DNA from: an uncultured Bacteroidales bacterium
GTDB lineage: Bacteria; Bacteroidota; Bacteroidia; Bacteroidales; UBA932
DNA length: 52,422 bases
Direction of reading: 5' to 3'
NCBI GenBank assembly: GCA_947303465.1
Contig: CAMYYI010000013.1
Location: 1 to 52,422, forward strand
Part shown: positions 33,858 through 43,119 of the stretch, in pieces
How positions within the stretch are numbered: position 1 is the stretch's first letter
How the letters are laid out: each line of letters starts with the position of its first letter
Program-made: the position numbers and the translations under genes
Notes under the pieces: model-generated
The model's input: the letters and a program-made list of their open reading frames with translations, nothing else
Database searches by the model: none
Told to the model about the DNA's origin: nothing

Positions 33858-35436
33858 ATTGCTTTATCGCATCATCCAGGCCGGTGAACTCAAACCGGTA
33901 AAGGTAGGAAGTAGAGCCGTAGTCGTCACCTACCCACACGCAACTGTGTTTATGGTCCACACAGACGGATTCGGGATTGTCTCCGCCTATGGGATAAGCG
34001 CCGAGGAGTGTGGAGGTGTCTCCAGTAAACACGAATACCTTCTTTGCCTCGGAGTCAATGATCCAAAGCCAGTCGGTGAGAGGGTCGTAGCAGAGATCGG
34101 CAATTTCAGATACCAGATTCTTGTCGTACATCTTCTTTTCCCACAGGACCTCTCCCGTTTGGTACTTGATGCAGAACAGGTGGGAGTTGGCCTGGGCTCC
34201 TGCGTAGATGAGGCCGTCCTTATACCAGGTCACGCCCTCGATTCCTGCATTGTTGTAGCCCTTGGCTCCGGGTATCTCATACAGCCCTTCAAGCTTTTTG
34301 AAATCCGGCGCAGGGATGCGCCCCACACCGCTGTAGTCCCACACCTTGGTATCGGTGCCGGCGGGATTATACTCGTCTTCTATGCCCACCACAAGGTCGC
34401 CGTTCTCGGGATTCCTGCTTATGGCTTCCAGGTCTCCGCCTATCCATTTTTCGTAAAGGACTTCTCCCTCGAAGGAGACCTTGGCGACTGAACCGTCATC
34501 ACCTACTGCCCAGAGGAAATCCTGGTCGGCGCTGAGGCAGAGTCCGGAGAGCTCGTTGAAGGCCACTGACATCTTCTTGGACGAACCCATCTGCGGCATC
34601 TTGGGCTCCGGTCCGTCATAAGGCTTCACGGAGGCGGAAATGTCGCCGAGGTCGCGGCTCTTTCCGGGGTCCAGGGTAATGTCTCCGGAAACTGTTGCGG
34701 AGGCCTTCCAGCTGTTGCCCTTGGCAAGATAGACGGTGATACCGCCCTTGAATGTCATGTTGCCGGGCATCCAGATCTGTACAGGTTTCCCCGATTCGAG
34801 ACTGCCGTATTTGAAGGGGTATCCGCTGTTTTCTTTCTGGGTGAACGTAGTCTTAGCAGATGTATAATCTACCACAAAGTTGGTGACAATCACACCGTCG
34901 CGGTTATTCGCGGCCAGAGCAAAATTGTCGAAGTCTCCGCTCACGGAGAATAACAGGGTGGACGAGGCATCAATGAATTTGAACGTGTCGGCGTCCAGAT
35001 ATGCAACTGTCAGCGGCCCCTCGCATGAAGCGAAACTTGTCTTGCTTCCTATTTTGCCGTTGATGCGCTTGACTGCCTCTGCAGGCCATGCGGCGTAAAG
35101 TCCGTCAGGAGCTTCAGGCATTTCGGTTACGGAATCCAGATAGCCTGTCGCCGTTTTGCCGTCGGCGGAGATGTCTCCAGCTGCCAGTGTTATCTCCTGA
35201 GCCCAGGAGCCCAGGGTGCCGTGTACATATATCTTGTCTCCGGCGCTCCACTGGCCCTTAAGCTCTGATGCCACGAATTTGAAAGTGCCTGGCTTAAGGG
35301 TGTCGTCATCCGGTTTCTCATCAGCCGGTTTGTTGTTCTCCTCCGGATCCCCTTGTTCAGGATTGTCCACGGGAATGCAGGAGGGAACAACAATCGTCAG
35401 CAGAGCCGTTGCAAATAACAGGGTCAGTCGTTTCAT
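33856..35436 (-). CDS. Beta-propeller (SdiA-regulated-like) lipoprotein with fimbrillin-like N-terminus
   Basis: A 526-residue exported lipoprotein, lipobox VVPSC (Cys19). The N-terminal half is a fimbrillin-like beta module (LKGQWSAGDKIYVHGT, GLYAAWPAEA). The C-terminal about 230 residues are repeated blades: LSGLCLSADQDFLWAVGDDG, LEAISRNPENGDLVVGIEDE, IEGVTWYKDGLIYAGAQAN, LCYDPLTDWLWIIDSEAKK and ESVCVDHKHSCVWVGDDYG. This matches the SdiA-regulated/YjiK type of propeller, which binds calcium or ligands without known catalysis. Last gene of operon B; its ATG overlaps the preceding stop. Confidence 0.75.
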   Translation of the reverse strand: MKRLTLLFATALLTIVVPSCIPVDNPEQGDPEENNKPADEKPDDDTLKPGTFKFVASELKGQWSAGDKIYVHGTLGSWAQEITLAAGDISADGKTATGYLDSVTEMPEAPDGLYAAWPAEAVKRINGKIGSKTSFASCEGPLTVAYLDADTFKFIDASSTLLFSVSGDFDNFALAANNRDGVIVTNFVVDYTSAKTTFTQKENSGYPFKYGSLESGKPVQIWMPGNMTFKGGITVYLAKGNSWKASATVSGDITLDPGKSRDLGDISASVKPYDGPEPKMPQMGSSKKMSVAFNELSGLCLSADQDFLWAVGDDGSVAKVSFEGEVLYEKWIGGDLEAISRNPENGDLVVGIEDEYNPAGTDTKVWDYSGVGRIPAPDFKKLEGLYEIPGAKGYNNAGIEGVTWYKDGLIYAGAQANSHLFCIKYQTGEVLWEKKMYDKNLVSEIADLCYDPLTDWLWIIDSEAKKVFVFTGDTSTLLGAYPIGGDNPESVCVDHKHSCVWVGDDYGSTSYLYRFEFTGLDDAIKQ

Positions 35437-37112
35437 TGAACTTCGAACAGCTTGTTAAGTCCGGTCTTGGAATCAAATACGTCCTTGTTGGCCAGCGCAA
35501 TGCTGTATGCAGGCTTGTCAGGGAGCAGTGGATCTGAGAGTTCCAGGTAGAGGGTGCCTTTGGCTGTAGTGGGCGTAAAACTGGTCACGACGGCATTGTA
35601 TCCGGAGTGCCACGTACGGGGATCGACTCCCAGCAGGCTTATCTGCTTCTTTCCGTCCGAACCTACCCATACGAGCCATGCTTCACGTGGGTTCATAGGC
35701 GCTGCAAAGCCTTTGTTGTTAAGGCGTATGGTCACCTTGCAGCTCTTGCCGGGCTCAATAGTTCCGTAATGTACGTCCTGAAGGACAAGACGATAGCCAA
35801 GGCGCGCACGGATTTCACCCATGCATCCATCCTTCTGCCAGCGACCCAGAACTTGCTCGTTATAACCGTCATGCAGGTAGGTCCAGTGGTAATCCTCCAG
35901 ATCCTTAAGAGTAGCGGGGCAGAGGCAGTAGTCGGATAGCTTGCAGGTCTCGCCGCCCATAATGGCGTAACGGGTATCTGCCTTCCAGAATTCGCGGGTA
36001 TCGTTACCGTCGAATGTGCCTTCGTCGCTGTCGGAAGCGCCGAAGCAGTCGTTATGACCAGCAAGCCTGGAGACGATGGACCCGTCATGCGCGGTCTTTG
36101 CCGTTATGGTGTCCTTCACGCTCAGTCCGTACATCTTCATCTTGAACTTGGGCGTACGGAGCTGGATCTGCCTGGAAGCGGGAACCGCGTCCAGCAAAGC
36201 GTCGGTGAGCTTCTTGCGAGGCTGGTAGTCGGCGGTGGAACTTGGATTCATGACGAAGTGGGTGGTGTAGTACCATTCTCCCCAGCAACCCACGAAACCG
36301 GCCTGGAGTGCAAACAGTACGTCTTCGTTGGCCTGGAGTATGGGCTTGAGCTGCTCGACATGTCTTAGCACAACGTCGACCTCGGGCTCCTGCACCTGGT
36401 CCGGATTATTGTTGTTGTTCCGGTAGGCGAAGCGTACTATGGCCTTGGCACCGCCTTCACGTATGGCGTCAAAGTTATCCTGAACCTTCTTGAGATAGGT
36501 CTTGGAAATGTTGCCGCTCATGAAATCGGTGAGGTAGAACTCGATGAGCCACAGGGTATTGCCGCTGAGGCGCTTGGATTTTACGTTGCCGGCGGATATA
36601 TTATCGGACTTTGTCTGAACCTCGTAGGCAGAATACATGCCCCTTTCAGGACTTGCAACTTCACCTTCCGCTTCCTCGAAAGACACTTTTGTGCCTTCAA
36701 TTTCGTCATTGGGACCGGGCACGTTTGAAACGCCGGATCCTTTGACTTTGAAAGAGCAGGTGGCTTGTGCCGCAAGGTAATCCTCAGTTTCTTCCTGGGA
36801 TATGCTTATACCCACGGTCGCATCTTCCACAGAAGAGGCAGTAATCTCGTATTCCGTGTCACTCTTAGCCCTGGCAAAAGCCATGGAGGGCTTGTCAATG
36901 CTTAAAGAGATGGCGCCGGAAGATTTGCTGGCGAGTTTAAGCACAAATGATGAGCCTGATTCAAGGGCGCTGCCCGGAACGCCGTTTATAGTCAGTTCCG
37001 GGTCAGCTTGCTCCTTGCCAGGATTTACCGGTGTCGGCTCGGGATCTTTAGGCTCGCACCCTACGAATACCAGCAGAGCCGACATCGCTATGGTAAGGAC
37101 TTTTTTAATCAT
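35433..37112 (-). CDS. DUF4874/DUF4832 lipoprotein
   Basis: A 559-residue exported lipoprotein, lipobox VFVGC (Cys19). After an Ig-like N-terminal part (about 35-125), residues about 140-310 are DUF4874 (ASPERGMYSAYEV, LIEFYLTDFMSG, FALQAGFVGCWGEWYY) and the rest DUF4832 (LAGHNDCFGASDSDEGTF, YAIMGGETCKLSDYC, YHWTYLHDGYNEQ, FAAMNPREAWLVW-like ending). It is closely related to the C-terminal two thirds of the protein at 27894 but lacks the fimbrillin-like module. It directly follows susD, where a glycan-binding or hydrolytic surface protein is expected. An operon-coupled gene on both sides. Confidence 0.82.
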   Translation of the reverse strand: MIKKVLTIAMSALLVFVGCEPKDPEPTPVNPGKEQADPELTINGVPGSALESGSSFVLKLASKSSGAISLSIDKPSMAFARAKSDTEYEITASSVEDATVGISISQEETEDYLAAQATCSFKVKGSGVSNVPGPNDEIEGTKVSFEEAEGEVASPERGMYSAYEVQTKSDNISAGNVKSKRLSGNTLWLIEFYLTDFMSGNISKTYLKKVQDNFDAIREGGAKAIVRFAYRNNNNNPDQVQEPEVDVVLRHVEQLKPILQANEDVLFALQAGFVGCWGEWYYTTHFVMNPSSTADYQPRKKLTDALLDAVPASRQIQLRTPKFKMKMYGLSVKDTITAKTAHDGSIVSRLAGHNDCFGASDSDEGTFDGNDTREFWKADTRYAIMGGETCKLSDYCLCPATLKDLEDYHWTYLHDGYNEQVLGRWQKDGCMGEIRARLGYRLVLQDVHYGTIEPGKSCKVTIRLNNKGFAAPMNPREAWLVWVGSDGKKQISLLGVDPRTWHSGYNAVVTSFTPTTAKGTLYLELSDPLLPDKPAYSIALANKDVFDSKTGLNKLFEVQ

Positions 37113-37123
37113 GTCCGTAAATA

Positions 37124-38893
37124 CTAATGTTGCTTGTTCTGCTCAAAGCCGTCAGTAGCATTGATCTCATCGATGGAGATGAGGAGTGCAAGACGGGGAT
37201 CGTTGTACTTGATGACCTCCCAGGGATGGTATCCCACGTAACGGCGGTCGATATCCTTCTTGTTTCGGGTAAGCGAGAACAAGCGGTCACCCTCGAAGCA
37301 GAGCTCCATACGGCGCTCGTCGAGAACGACGTCAAGGACATCACTGTAGCCGCGGTCCTTGTAGTTGGCGGTGCTGAAGTCGGCGTCTCCCTTGACGCCT
37401 GCACGGTGGCGGATAAGGTTCACGTCGTCCAGGGCGGCTGCGTCGTTGTGAAGGCGTGCATTTGCCTCAGCCCTGTTGAGGAAGACTTCGCCCCAGCGGA
37501 GCATGACGGGTGAGGTGAAGGTAGGCTGCTCGTCCTGACCGCTGAACTTGGTGTTGTAGTACCTTACATACAGGCTGCTGCGGATACCGTTCTCCTCGTC
37601 TACGTCGTCACGGATATATGCGGGACTCTTGCCGTTCCTGCCGAAGGTGGGATCACCGGTAAGATTGTCGTTTAGGTAGTAGCGGGTATAGCCGTTCACC
37701 AACTCAGGGGTGGCGGTGTAGTTCTTGCCCTCGTAGCTGAAGCTGTAAGAGCCGTCCGCCTTGGGGGTAAGACCCTTTGCATAAGCGGTTACGCAGAAGT
37801 CGCCGTTCACGTCGGTTTCGGGGAAGCAGACCATCTTGAGGCCGTTGTTGAGGATGGCCTGGGGCTCATAAGTGAAGTAAGCCTTGAAACGCCTGTCCTC
37901 GGGATAGCGGTTGAAGAGCTCTATCAGCTCATCGTTCCAGTACCATTCACCCCAGCCGATATTGTTGGGCTCGATACCGTCCTTGTAGTACATGGCGCCT
38001 ATGGTGGCCTCTGTAGAACTCAGGTCGGAAGGATATACGAGGTGTATGCACCAGATGGTCTCGGGGGAGTCCCAGGTGTGCTTGGGATAATCCTGGAGGG
38101 TTTCTACGCTATATTCGCCCTTGACGGATGCAGGAGCCTTCCCGATCAGTTCGTCGCAAAGATCAACGCAAGCCTTCAGATTATCCTCTTCGCCCATGTT
38201 CAGATAAACGCGGGAAAGAAGGGCCCTGGCTGCGGTAGCGGTAGCATACGATGCATCGCTGCTGCGCTTTTGACCCTTGTCCATGTATTTGATCGCCTCC
38301 TTGAGGTCTTCAACTATTCCGTCATAGCATTCGCCGACAGTGGCACGCTCGGTCTTGGAATAGTCCATGCTTCTGCGGATTACGATGCCGGGATTATCCC
38401 TGCCGCAGGAATAAGGCATGGCGAACAGTGACACTAGGTTAAAGTGGACCAATGCGCGCAGGAAATAGTTCTCTCCCATAAGGTGGGAACTTAGGGCGCT
38501 GGAGTTGGGGTCTATCGAGGCGATGTTGGAGTTGGCGGCATAGATGATCTTGTAGCCCATCCACCAGATATAGGTCTTGTTTTTGGTGTTGTCAACGTCC
38601 TCATAGCGGTAAGGGCCGAGGAACGGGTCGGTCGAGTGGCCGGAAATGCAGATATTGTCGCCACGGCTTTCAGACAGCTGGAAAAGGTGACGGATATACA
38701 TGTTGCCGCCGTCAGTCGCGCCCTTGTATTCCTGATTGTCGTTGAACAGGGCGTAGATGCCGTCAGTCGTGTATACTGCGGAGGATGGATTATCCTTGAG
38801 CTGTGCCGATGTCATGGAATCGGAAGAATAGAAGTCCATGTTGCAGGCAGCAAACGCGAGGATAGCGATTCCTAATGCAAATATTTTTTTCAT
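37124..38893 (-). CDS. susD-like: SusD/RagB-like glycan-binding lipoprotein
   Basis: A 589-residue outer-surface lipoprotein (lipobox FAAC, Cys17) that caps the SusC channel and binds glycan. It has the helical tetratrico-like N-terminal half (NYFLRALVHFNLVSLFAMPY, AARALLSRVYLNMGEEDNL) and the C-terminal SusD domain (PVMLRWGEVFLNRAEANARL, VLDERRMELCFEGDRLFSL, YHPWEVIKY). Length and order are typical. It lies 12 bp after the susC-like gene and 11 bp before the DUF4874/DUF4832 gene, in operon B. Confidence 0.97.
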   Translation of the reverse strand: MKKIFALGIAILAFAACNMDFYSSDSMTSAQLKDNPSSAVYTTDGIYALFNDNQEYKGATDGGNMYIRHLFQLSESRGDNICISGHSTDPFLGPYRYEDVDNTKNKTYIWWMGYKIIYAANSNIASIDPNSSALSSHLMGENYFLRALVHFNLVSLFAMPYSCGRDNPGIVIRRSMDYSKTERATVGECYDGIVEDLKEAIKYMDKGQKRSSDASYATATAARALLSRVYLNMGEEDNLKACVDLCDELIGKAPASVKGEYSVETLQDYPKHTWDSPETIWCIHLVYPSDLSSTEATIGAMYYKDGIEPNNIGWGEWYWNDELIELFNRYPEDRRFKAYFTYEPQAILNNGLKMVCFPETDVNGDFCVTAYAKGLTPKADGSYSFSYEGKNYTATPELVNGYTRYYLNDNLTGDPTFGRNGKSPAYIRDDVDEENGIRSSLYVRYYNTKFSGQDEQPTFTSPVMLRWGEVFLNRAEANARLHNDAAALDDVNLIRHRAGVKGDADFSTANYKDRGYSDVLDVVLDERRMELCFEGDRLFSLTRNKKDIDRRYVGYHPWEVIKYNDPRLALLISIDEINATDGFEQNKQH

Positions 38894-38905
38894 GATCGTA
38901 ACGCT

Positions 38906-41900
38906 TTAGAATTTGAGGTCGATACCCAATACGACGGAGAGAGGAACTGGATAGTTGTCCGCGAAAACACCGGCAAGGCTCCAGCTGCTGCCCTCGAGGC
39001 TGACTTCAGGGTCCATGCCCGAGAAGCGGGTGTAGGTGAAGATGTTGTCGGCAGAGAGGAATACGCGGGCGCCGCCCATGTTGATCTTCTCAATGAAAGA
39101 CTTGGGAAGGTCGTAGGAAAGGGTGACGTTCCTGAGACGTAAGAAGCTGCCGTCTTCCAGATAGCGGGAAGAGAACTCGTTGGCCTGGCTGTTACCGCCG
39201 TTGATGGCCTGAGGGTGAGTGGCTTTGTAGTTGGTGCCGTCGGGGTCGCCTTTCTTCCAGCGTACCCACCCGAGTCCGTTATCGAATGACTGCTGGTTGA
39301 AGCCGGCTTTTGCACCGTCGGTATCCAGGATGTGCTGGCGTGAACGGTTGTAAATCTTGTTGCCGACCACGAAGTTGCCGTTAAGGCTGAGGGTAAAGCC
39401 CTTCCAGCTCAGGGAGCTGTTCAAACCGCCGCTGAACCAGGGAGATGCAGAACCCACGATCTGGGTGGTGGCGTCGCCGTAGGTATCTACGGGGACTTCC
39501 TGGCCAAGCTTGTACTCGCTGGCATCATAGAGTCCGTCATCCAGATCATCCTGGGTAATGATATGTCCCCAGAGAGGACGTCCGGTCTCTACGTCAACAC
39601 CCAGCCAGTGGGGCATGTACCAGGAGTAGATGTCGCGGCCCTTGCGTATGATCTGGGAGACCTCGCCCTTGGTGTTTACGATATCCTTGTTGTCGTCCGG
39701 GAGTTCCAGAACGGTGTTGCGGTTTGCACCGAGGTTGATGCCGAAGTCCCACCTGAGGTCGCTGGTTTTGAGTATGGTCCCGTCCATGGCGAATTCCACG
39801 CCCATGTTGCGGACCTTGCCCACGTTGTCCATCACGGAGAAGAATCCGGAGGAAGGAGGAAGCGGCCTGTCGAGGAGCAGTTTGGCGTTGATGGTGTGGT
39901 ATGCATCCACAGTCACGTTCCAATTCTTGTTGAAGGTGGCGTCCACACCGAGGCTGGCCATGTATGCCTCCTCCCAGCCAAGGTTATAGTTGGCCTGGCG
40001 CTCGAGGAAGGCGGCGATTACATTATTATATTGAGAGCTGAGCGAGAAGGTGTCCTGATACTGGAAAGGAGCGATGTTGTCGTTACCGGTCTTTCCGTAA
40101 CCAGCGCGGAGCTTGAGGAATGAAATGCTGCCTGCATTCTTCATGAAGTCTTCACTGGAGATGACCCAGGCACCTGAAACACCGGGGAAGAAACCGCCGC
40201 GGTTGAGAGGTCCGAACTTGGAGCTCTCGTCGTAACGGAGGGAAGCCGTGACGATGTACTTGCCGAGATAGGAATACTGTGCCTGGCTGAGGACAGCCCA
40301 GGAACGGGAGTGATAATCACTTCCTGAGCCCACCCAGTTGACGGTATTGTTGATAGCCCTTTGTCCGGCGGGCATATTGTTACCCTCTACGCCGAGTGAC
40401 CGGGAATAGCCTTCGCCGAATTCCCATCCCACGATAGCGTTCACTTCATGCTCGTTGAAAGTCTGGTGATACTTCGCAAGGTTGGTGGTTCCCCAGCCGC
40501 TCCACTCGCTGTTGCTGTTGGAAAGTTCGCCGTTCGGAGCACCCTCTGCAGTGCGGGGGTCAAGGTAACTCTCTGAGAAGCTGTTGGAGCTGTTGTACCT
40601 GTTAGTGGAAGTGATGGTGAGCCAGTCGGTTACGTTCCAGATGAGCTGGAGGTCTCCCATTATGCTCTCGGAGTGGCCCTTGCCGTAGTTGTAAAGCTCG
40701 TTGTGGAACACGTTGTAGGTGTTGGCGGAATACCACTTGCCACCGTCGGAACGCTTGCTGGAGCTTACCAGGAGAGGATCCTTGGTGTAGCCGCCTTCTC
40801 CGTCCTTAACGTAGGGAACATCGAAAGGAAGCATGACGTAGCAGGCCTCGCGGGTCATCCAGTCGCCGGACTGTGAGTAGTCTTTCTGATAGTTGACCCG
40901 GGCGTTCATAATCAGGCGTTCTGCTATAGGTGCGGAAATGTTCACGCGGGCGGCGTTGCGCCTGTAGTTGGAGTTGATGAGGGAACCCTGCTCGTTGTAG
41001 TGATCCAGACTCACATAGTAACCAATCTTGCCGGCTTTTCCGGAAATGGAAGCGTAGTAGTTCTGTACCACACCTGTGCGGAAAGCGTTGTTGATCCAGT
41101 TGAAGTTCTGGTTCTCAAGGTCATCGTAAGCGGGGGCGTTACCCTTGAGCTTGGATGAGGAGTAGATGGTGGAATAGAAGTCGTAGAGCTCATAGGAATC
41201 CATAGGTTTGAACCGTCCGGTAAGCGCATGCTTGATACCTGCGCTGGCTTTAAGGTCTACTGTAGCCTTGTCGGAGTTGGCACCCTTGGTGGTGATAACT
41301 ATAACGCCTCCTGATGCAGCAGCACCGTAGAGTGCGGTTGCGGAAGCGTCCTTCAGAACCGTAAGGGTCTCTACATCGTTGGGGTTGAAAGAGCCGCCGG
41401 CTACACCGTCAACAACATAGAGGGGGCCTGCACCGGCATTGATGGAACCTGTACCGCGGATGCGGATGTCGGCTCCTGCACCGGGCTGTCCGGAGGAGTT
41501 CATGACCACCACGCCGGCCACCTTGCCCTGGAGCATGTTACCCACGTCCGGGGTTGTGACGTCCGTGAGCTTGTCGCCGGACACGGAGACAACCGCACTG
41601 GTTAGTTCAGCCCTTTTCTGGGTGGTGAAACCAAGTACGACCACCTCTTCCAGCTGCTGTGTGTCGGGCTGGAGGCTGACGTTGATTTCCGTGCGTCCGT
41701 CAACGGATTCTTTGTGGTCGATGTAGCCAAGGCTGGAGAAGATGAGTTCGGAACCCTTGGGCGCTGAGATTACGTAGTTGCCGTCGTAATCCGTCACTGT
41801 ACCGCCGCCGGTGGAAACAATGACTCCGGCGCCGATGACCGGTTCGCCATTGGAGGCGTCCAGCACCTGTCCGCTGACGGACACGTTCTGGGCGGCCATC

Positions 41901-41959
41901 GTAATGGACAGTGCCAGCGATGCAAGCACTGTAAAGATACGGGTTGGAGAAAGTGTCAT
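38906..41959 (-). CDS. susC-like: SusC/RagA-like TonB-dependent outer-membrane transporter
   Basis: A 1017-residue outer-membrane importer for oligosaccharides or glycopeptides. It has a signal peptide (SLALSITMAAQNV), the carboxypeptidase-regulatory-like beta domain (VSGQVLDASNGEPVIGAGV to IFSSLGY), a plug domain (LEEVVVLGFTTQKRAELTSA, IRIRGTGSINAGAGPLYVVDGV) and a beta barrel ending LGIDLKF with the usual terminal Phe. No STN signalling domain is present, so regulation is not by a SusC-linked sigma/anti-sigma pair but probably by the DeoR protein upstream. The gene lies 17 bp after the SIS isomerase gene. Confidence 0.97.
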   Translation of the reverse strand: MTLSPTRIFTVLASLALSITMAAQNVSVSGQVLDASNGEPVIGAGVIVSTGGGTVTDYDGNYVISAPKGSELIFSSLGYIDHKESVDGRTEINVSLQPDTQQLEEVVVLGFTTQKRAELTSAVVSVSGDKLTDVTTPDVGNMLQGKVAGVVVMNSSGQPGAGADIRIRGTGSINAGAGPLYVVDGVAGGSFNPNDVETLTVLKDASATALYGAAASGGVIVITTKGANSDKATVDLKASAGIKHALTGRFKPMDSYELYDFYSTIYSSSKLKGNAPAYDDLENQNFNWINNAFRTGVVQNYYASISGKAGKIGYYVSLDHYNEQGSLINSNYRRNAARVNISAPIAERLIMNARVNYQKDYSQSGDWMTREACYVMLPFDVPYVKDGEGGYTKDPLLVSSSKRSDGGKWYSANTYNVFHNELYNYGKGHSESIMGDLQLIWNVTDWLTITSTNRYNSSNSFSESYLDPRTAEGAPNGELSNSNSEWSGWGTTNLAKYHQTFNEHEVNAIVGWEFGEGYSRSLGVEGNNMPAGQRAINNTVNWVGSGSDYHSRSWAVLSQAQYSYLGKYIVTASLRYDESSKFGPLNRGGFFPGVSGAWVISSEDFMKNAGSISFLKLRAGYGKTGNDNIAPFQYQDTFSLSSQYNNVIAAFLERQANYNLGWEEAYMASLGVDATFNKNWNVTVDAYHTINAKLLLDRPLPPSSGFFSVMDNVGKVRNMGVEFAMDGTILKTSDLRWDFGINLGANRNTVLELPDDNKDIVNTKGEVSQIIRKGRDIYSWYMPHWLGVDVETGRPLWGHIITQDDLDDGLYDASEYKLGQEVPVDTYGDATTQIVGSASPWFSGGLNSSLSWKGFTLSLNGNFVVGNKIYNRSRQHILDTDGAKAGFNQQSFDNGLGWVRWKKGDPDGTNYKATHPQAINGGNSQANEFSSRYLEDGSFLRLRNVTLSYDLPKSFIEKINMGGARVFLSADNIFTYTRFSGMDPEVSLEGSSWSLAGVFADNYPVPLSVVLGIDLKF

Positions 41960-41976
41960 ATGGTTAATTGATTTGG

Positions 41977-43083
41977 TTAAATATACAGGGTTACGCCCTC
42001 GACCACGCGGGAGATGTTACCGTCTGCGGAAGGGGTATCGGGATTAAGTCCGAGGTTTATGGATTTGTAGAGGCCGAGCAACTGGGCCACGAATAGACAG
42101 GATACGCAACCGTAGATGTCGGGGAATCCGGCGGGAAGGTCGGTATCTATCATCAGCTCGCACTCGGGGCACTCGACGGGCTGCTGGCATACGGTGATGC
42201 ATGCGATGTAACGGCCCTGCTTGCGGATGGTGTTCATGAGGTCAAGCTCGTAGCGGCGTACGTCGGGATTTGGGGAGACCAGGTAAACTATGAGGGTCTC
42301 CTTGTTGATGACTGCCTTGGGCCCGTGGCGGAAGCCGAGGAAGGAGTCGAAGGCGCACATTACATTGCCGTCGCTGAGCTCCTGGAGTTTCAGGCGGGAT
42401 TCCTCAGAAATGCCCTTGAGGGTGCCTGAACCAAGGAAAACGGCGCGTTTGAAAGGCTTCTCGGCAATTGCCTTGAGCTTCTCCTCATAGCGTCCGATAG
42501 CCTTGCCTACACGGTCTGCGAGTATGTCGATATATTCTTTCTGGGCTTCGATCTCGGCAATCTGGGCTAACATGGAGCATGCAAGCAGCATGGAAGTGCA
42601 GCTGCTGGTCATGGCGAGTCCGAGGTCGTCGGTGTCCGGAGGCAGTATAACTGCCAGAACGTTGTCGCCTTTTATCTGGGCGAGGTCTCCGTTGGCGTTG
42701 CAGGTGATGAAAATGTGTGCAACCTTGCCGGCGGTCTGCTCAACTGCCTTGACGGCGCCTATGCTCTCGGGACTGTTGCCGGAACGGGCGAAGGAAATCA
42801 GCAGTACTTTGCTGGAGGCGTTGAAGTAGAGCGAAGGACAGGAGAGAATGTCTGTGGTGGCTATGGAACGGGCACCGCGGAAGCGGGTGCCGGACAATGC
42901 ACATTCAAGTGCATCGCCAATGTAGGCGGATGAGCCGGCTCCGGTAAGCACCACTTTGTATCCCTCAGCCATATACTTGTCTGTGAAAGCCTTGATTTCA
43001 TCTTTTCGGGAACGGATGACCTCATAGGTTTCGCGCCAGACGCGAGGCTGCTGAAGGATTTCCTTGTGAGTGTTGAAATACAT
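41977..43083 (-). CDS. SIS-domain sugar isomerase/deaminase, AgaS-like
   Basis: A 368-residue cytoplasmic protein with two SIS domains. The first shows VVLTGAGSSAYIGDALE and LLISFARSGNSPESIGAVKA (phosphosugar-binding Ser/Thr loops), the second FLGSGTLKGISEESRLKLQELSDG and the SFLGFRHGPKAVIN motif. AgaS-type proteins convert galactosamine-6-phosphate to tagatose-6-phosphate with release of ammonia; GlmS-like isomerases share the fold. The nearby PfkB kinase and GH36 enzyme favour a galactosamine/galactose pathway. It is unusual to see such a cytoplasmic enzyme transcribed just ahead of susC/susD. Confidence 0.82.
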   Translation of the reverse strand: MYFNTHKEILQQPRVWRETYEVIRSRKDEIKAFTDKYMAEGYKVVLTGAGSSAYIGDALECALSGTRFRGARSIATTDILSCPSLYFNASSKVLLISFARSGNSPESIGAVKAVEQTAGKVAHIFITCNANGDLAQIKGDNVLAVILPPDTDDLGLAMTSSCTSMLLACSMLAQIAEIEAQKEYIDILADRVGKAIGRYEEKLKAIAEKPFKRAVFLGSGTLKGISEESRLKLQELSDGNVMCAFDSFLGFRHGPKAVINKETLIVYLVSPNPDVRRYELDLMNTIRKQGRYIACITVCQQPVECPECELMIDTDLPAGFPDIYGCVSCLFVAQLLGLYKSINLGLNPDTPSADGNISRVVEGVTLYI

Positions 43084-43119
43084 AATTACTGTTATAATAA
43101 ATTAGTATGATTTGCAGTG

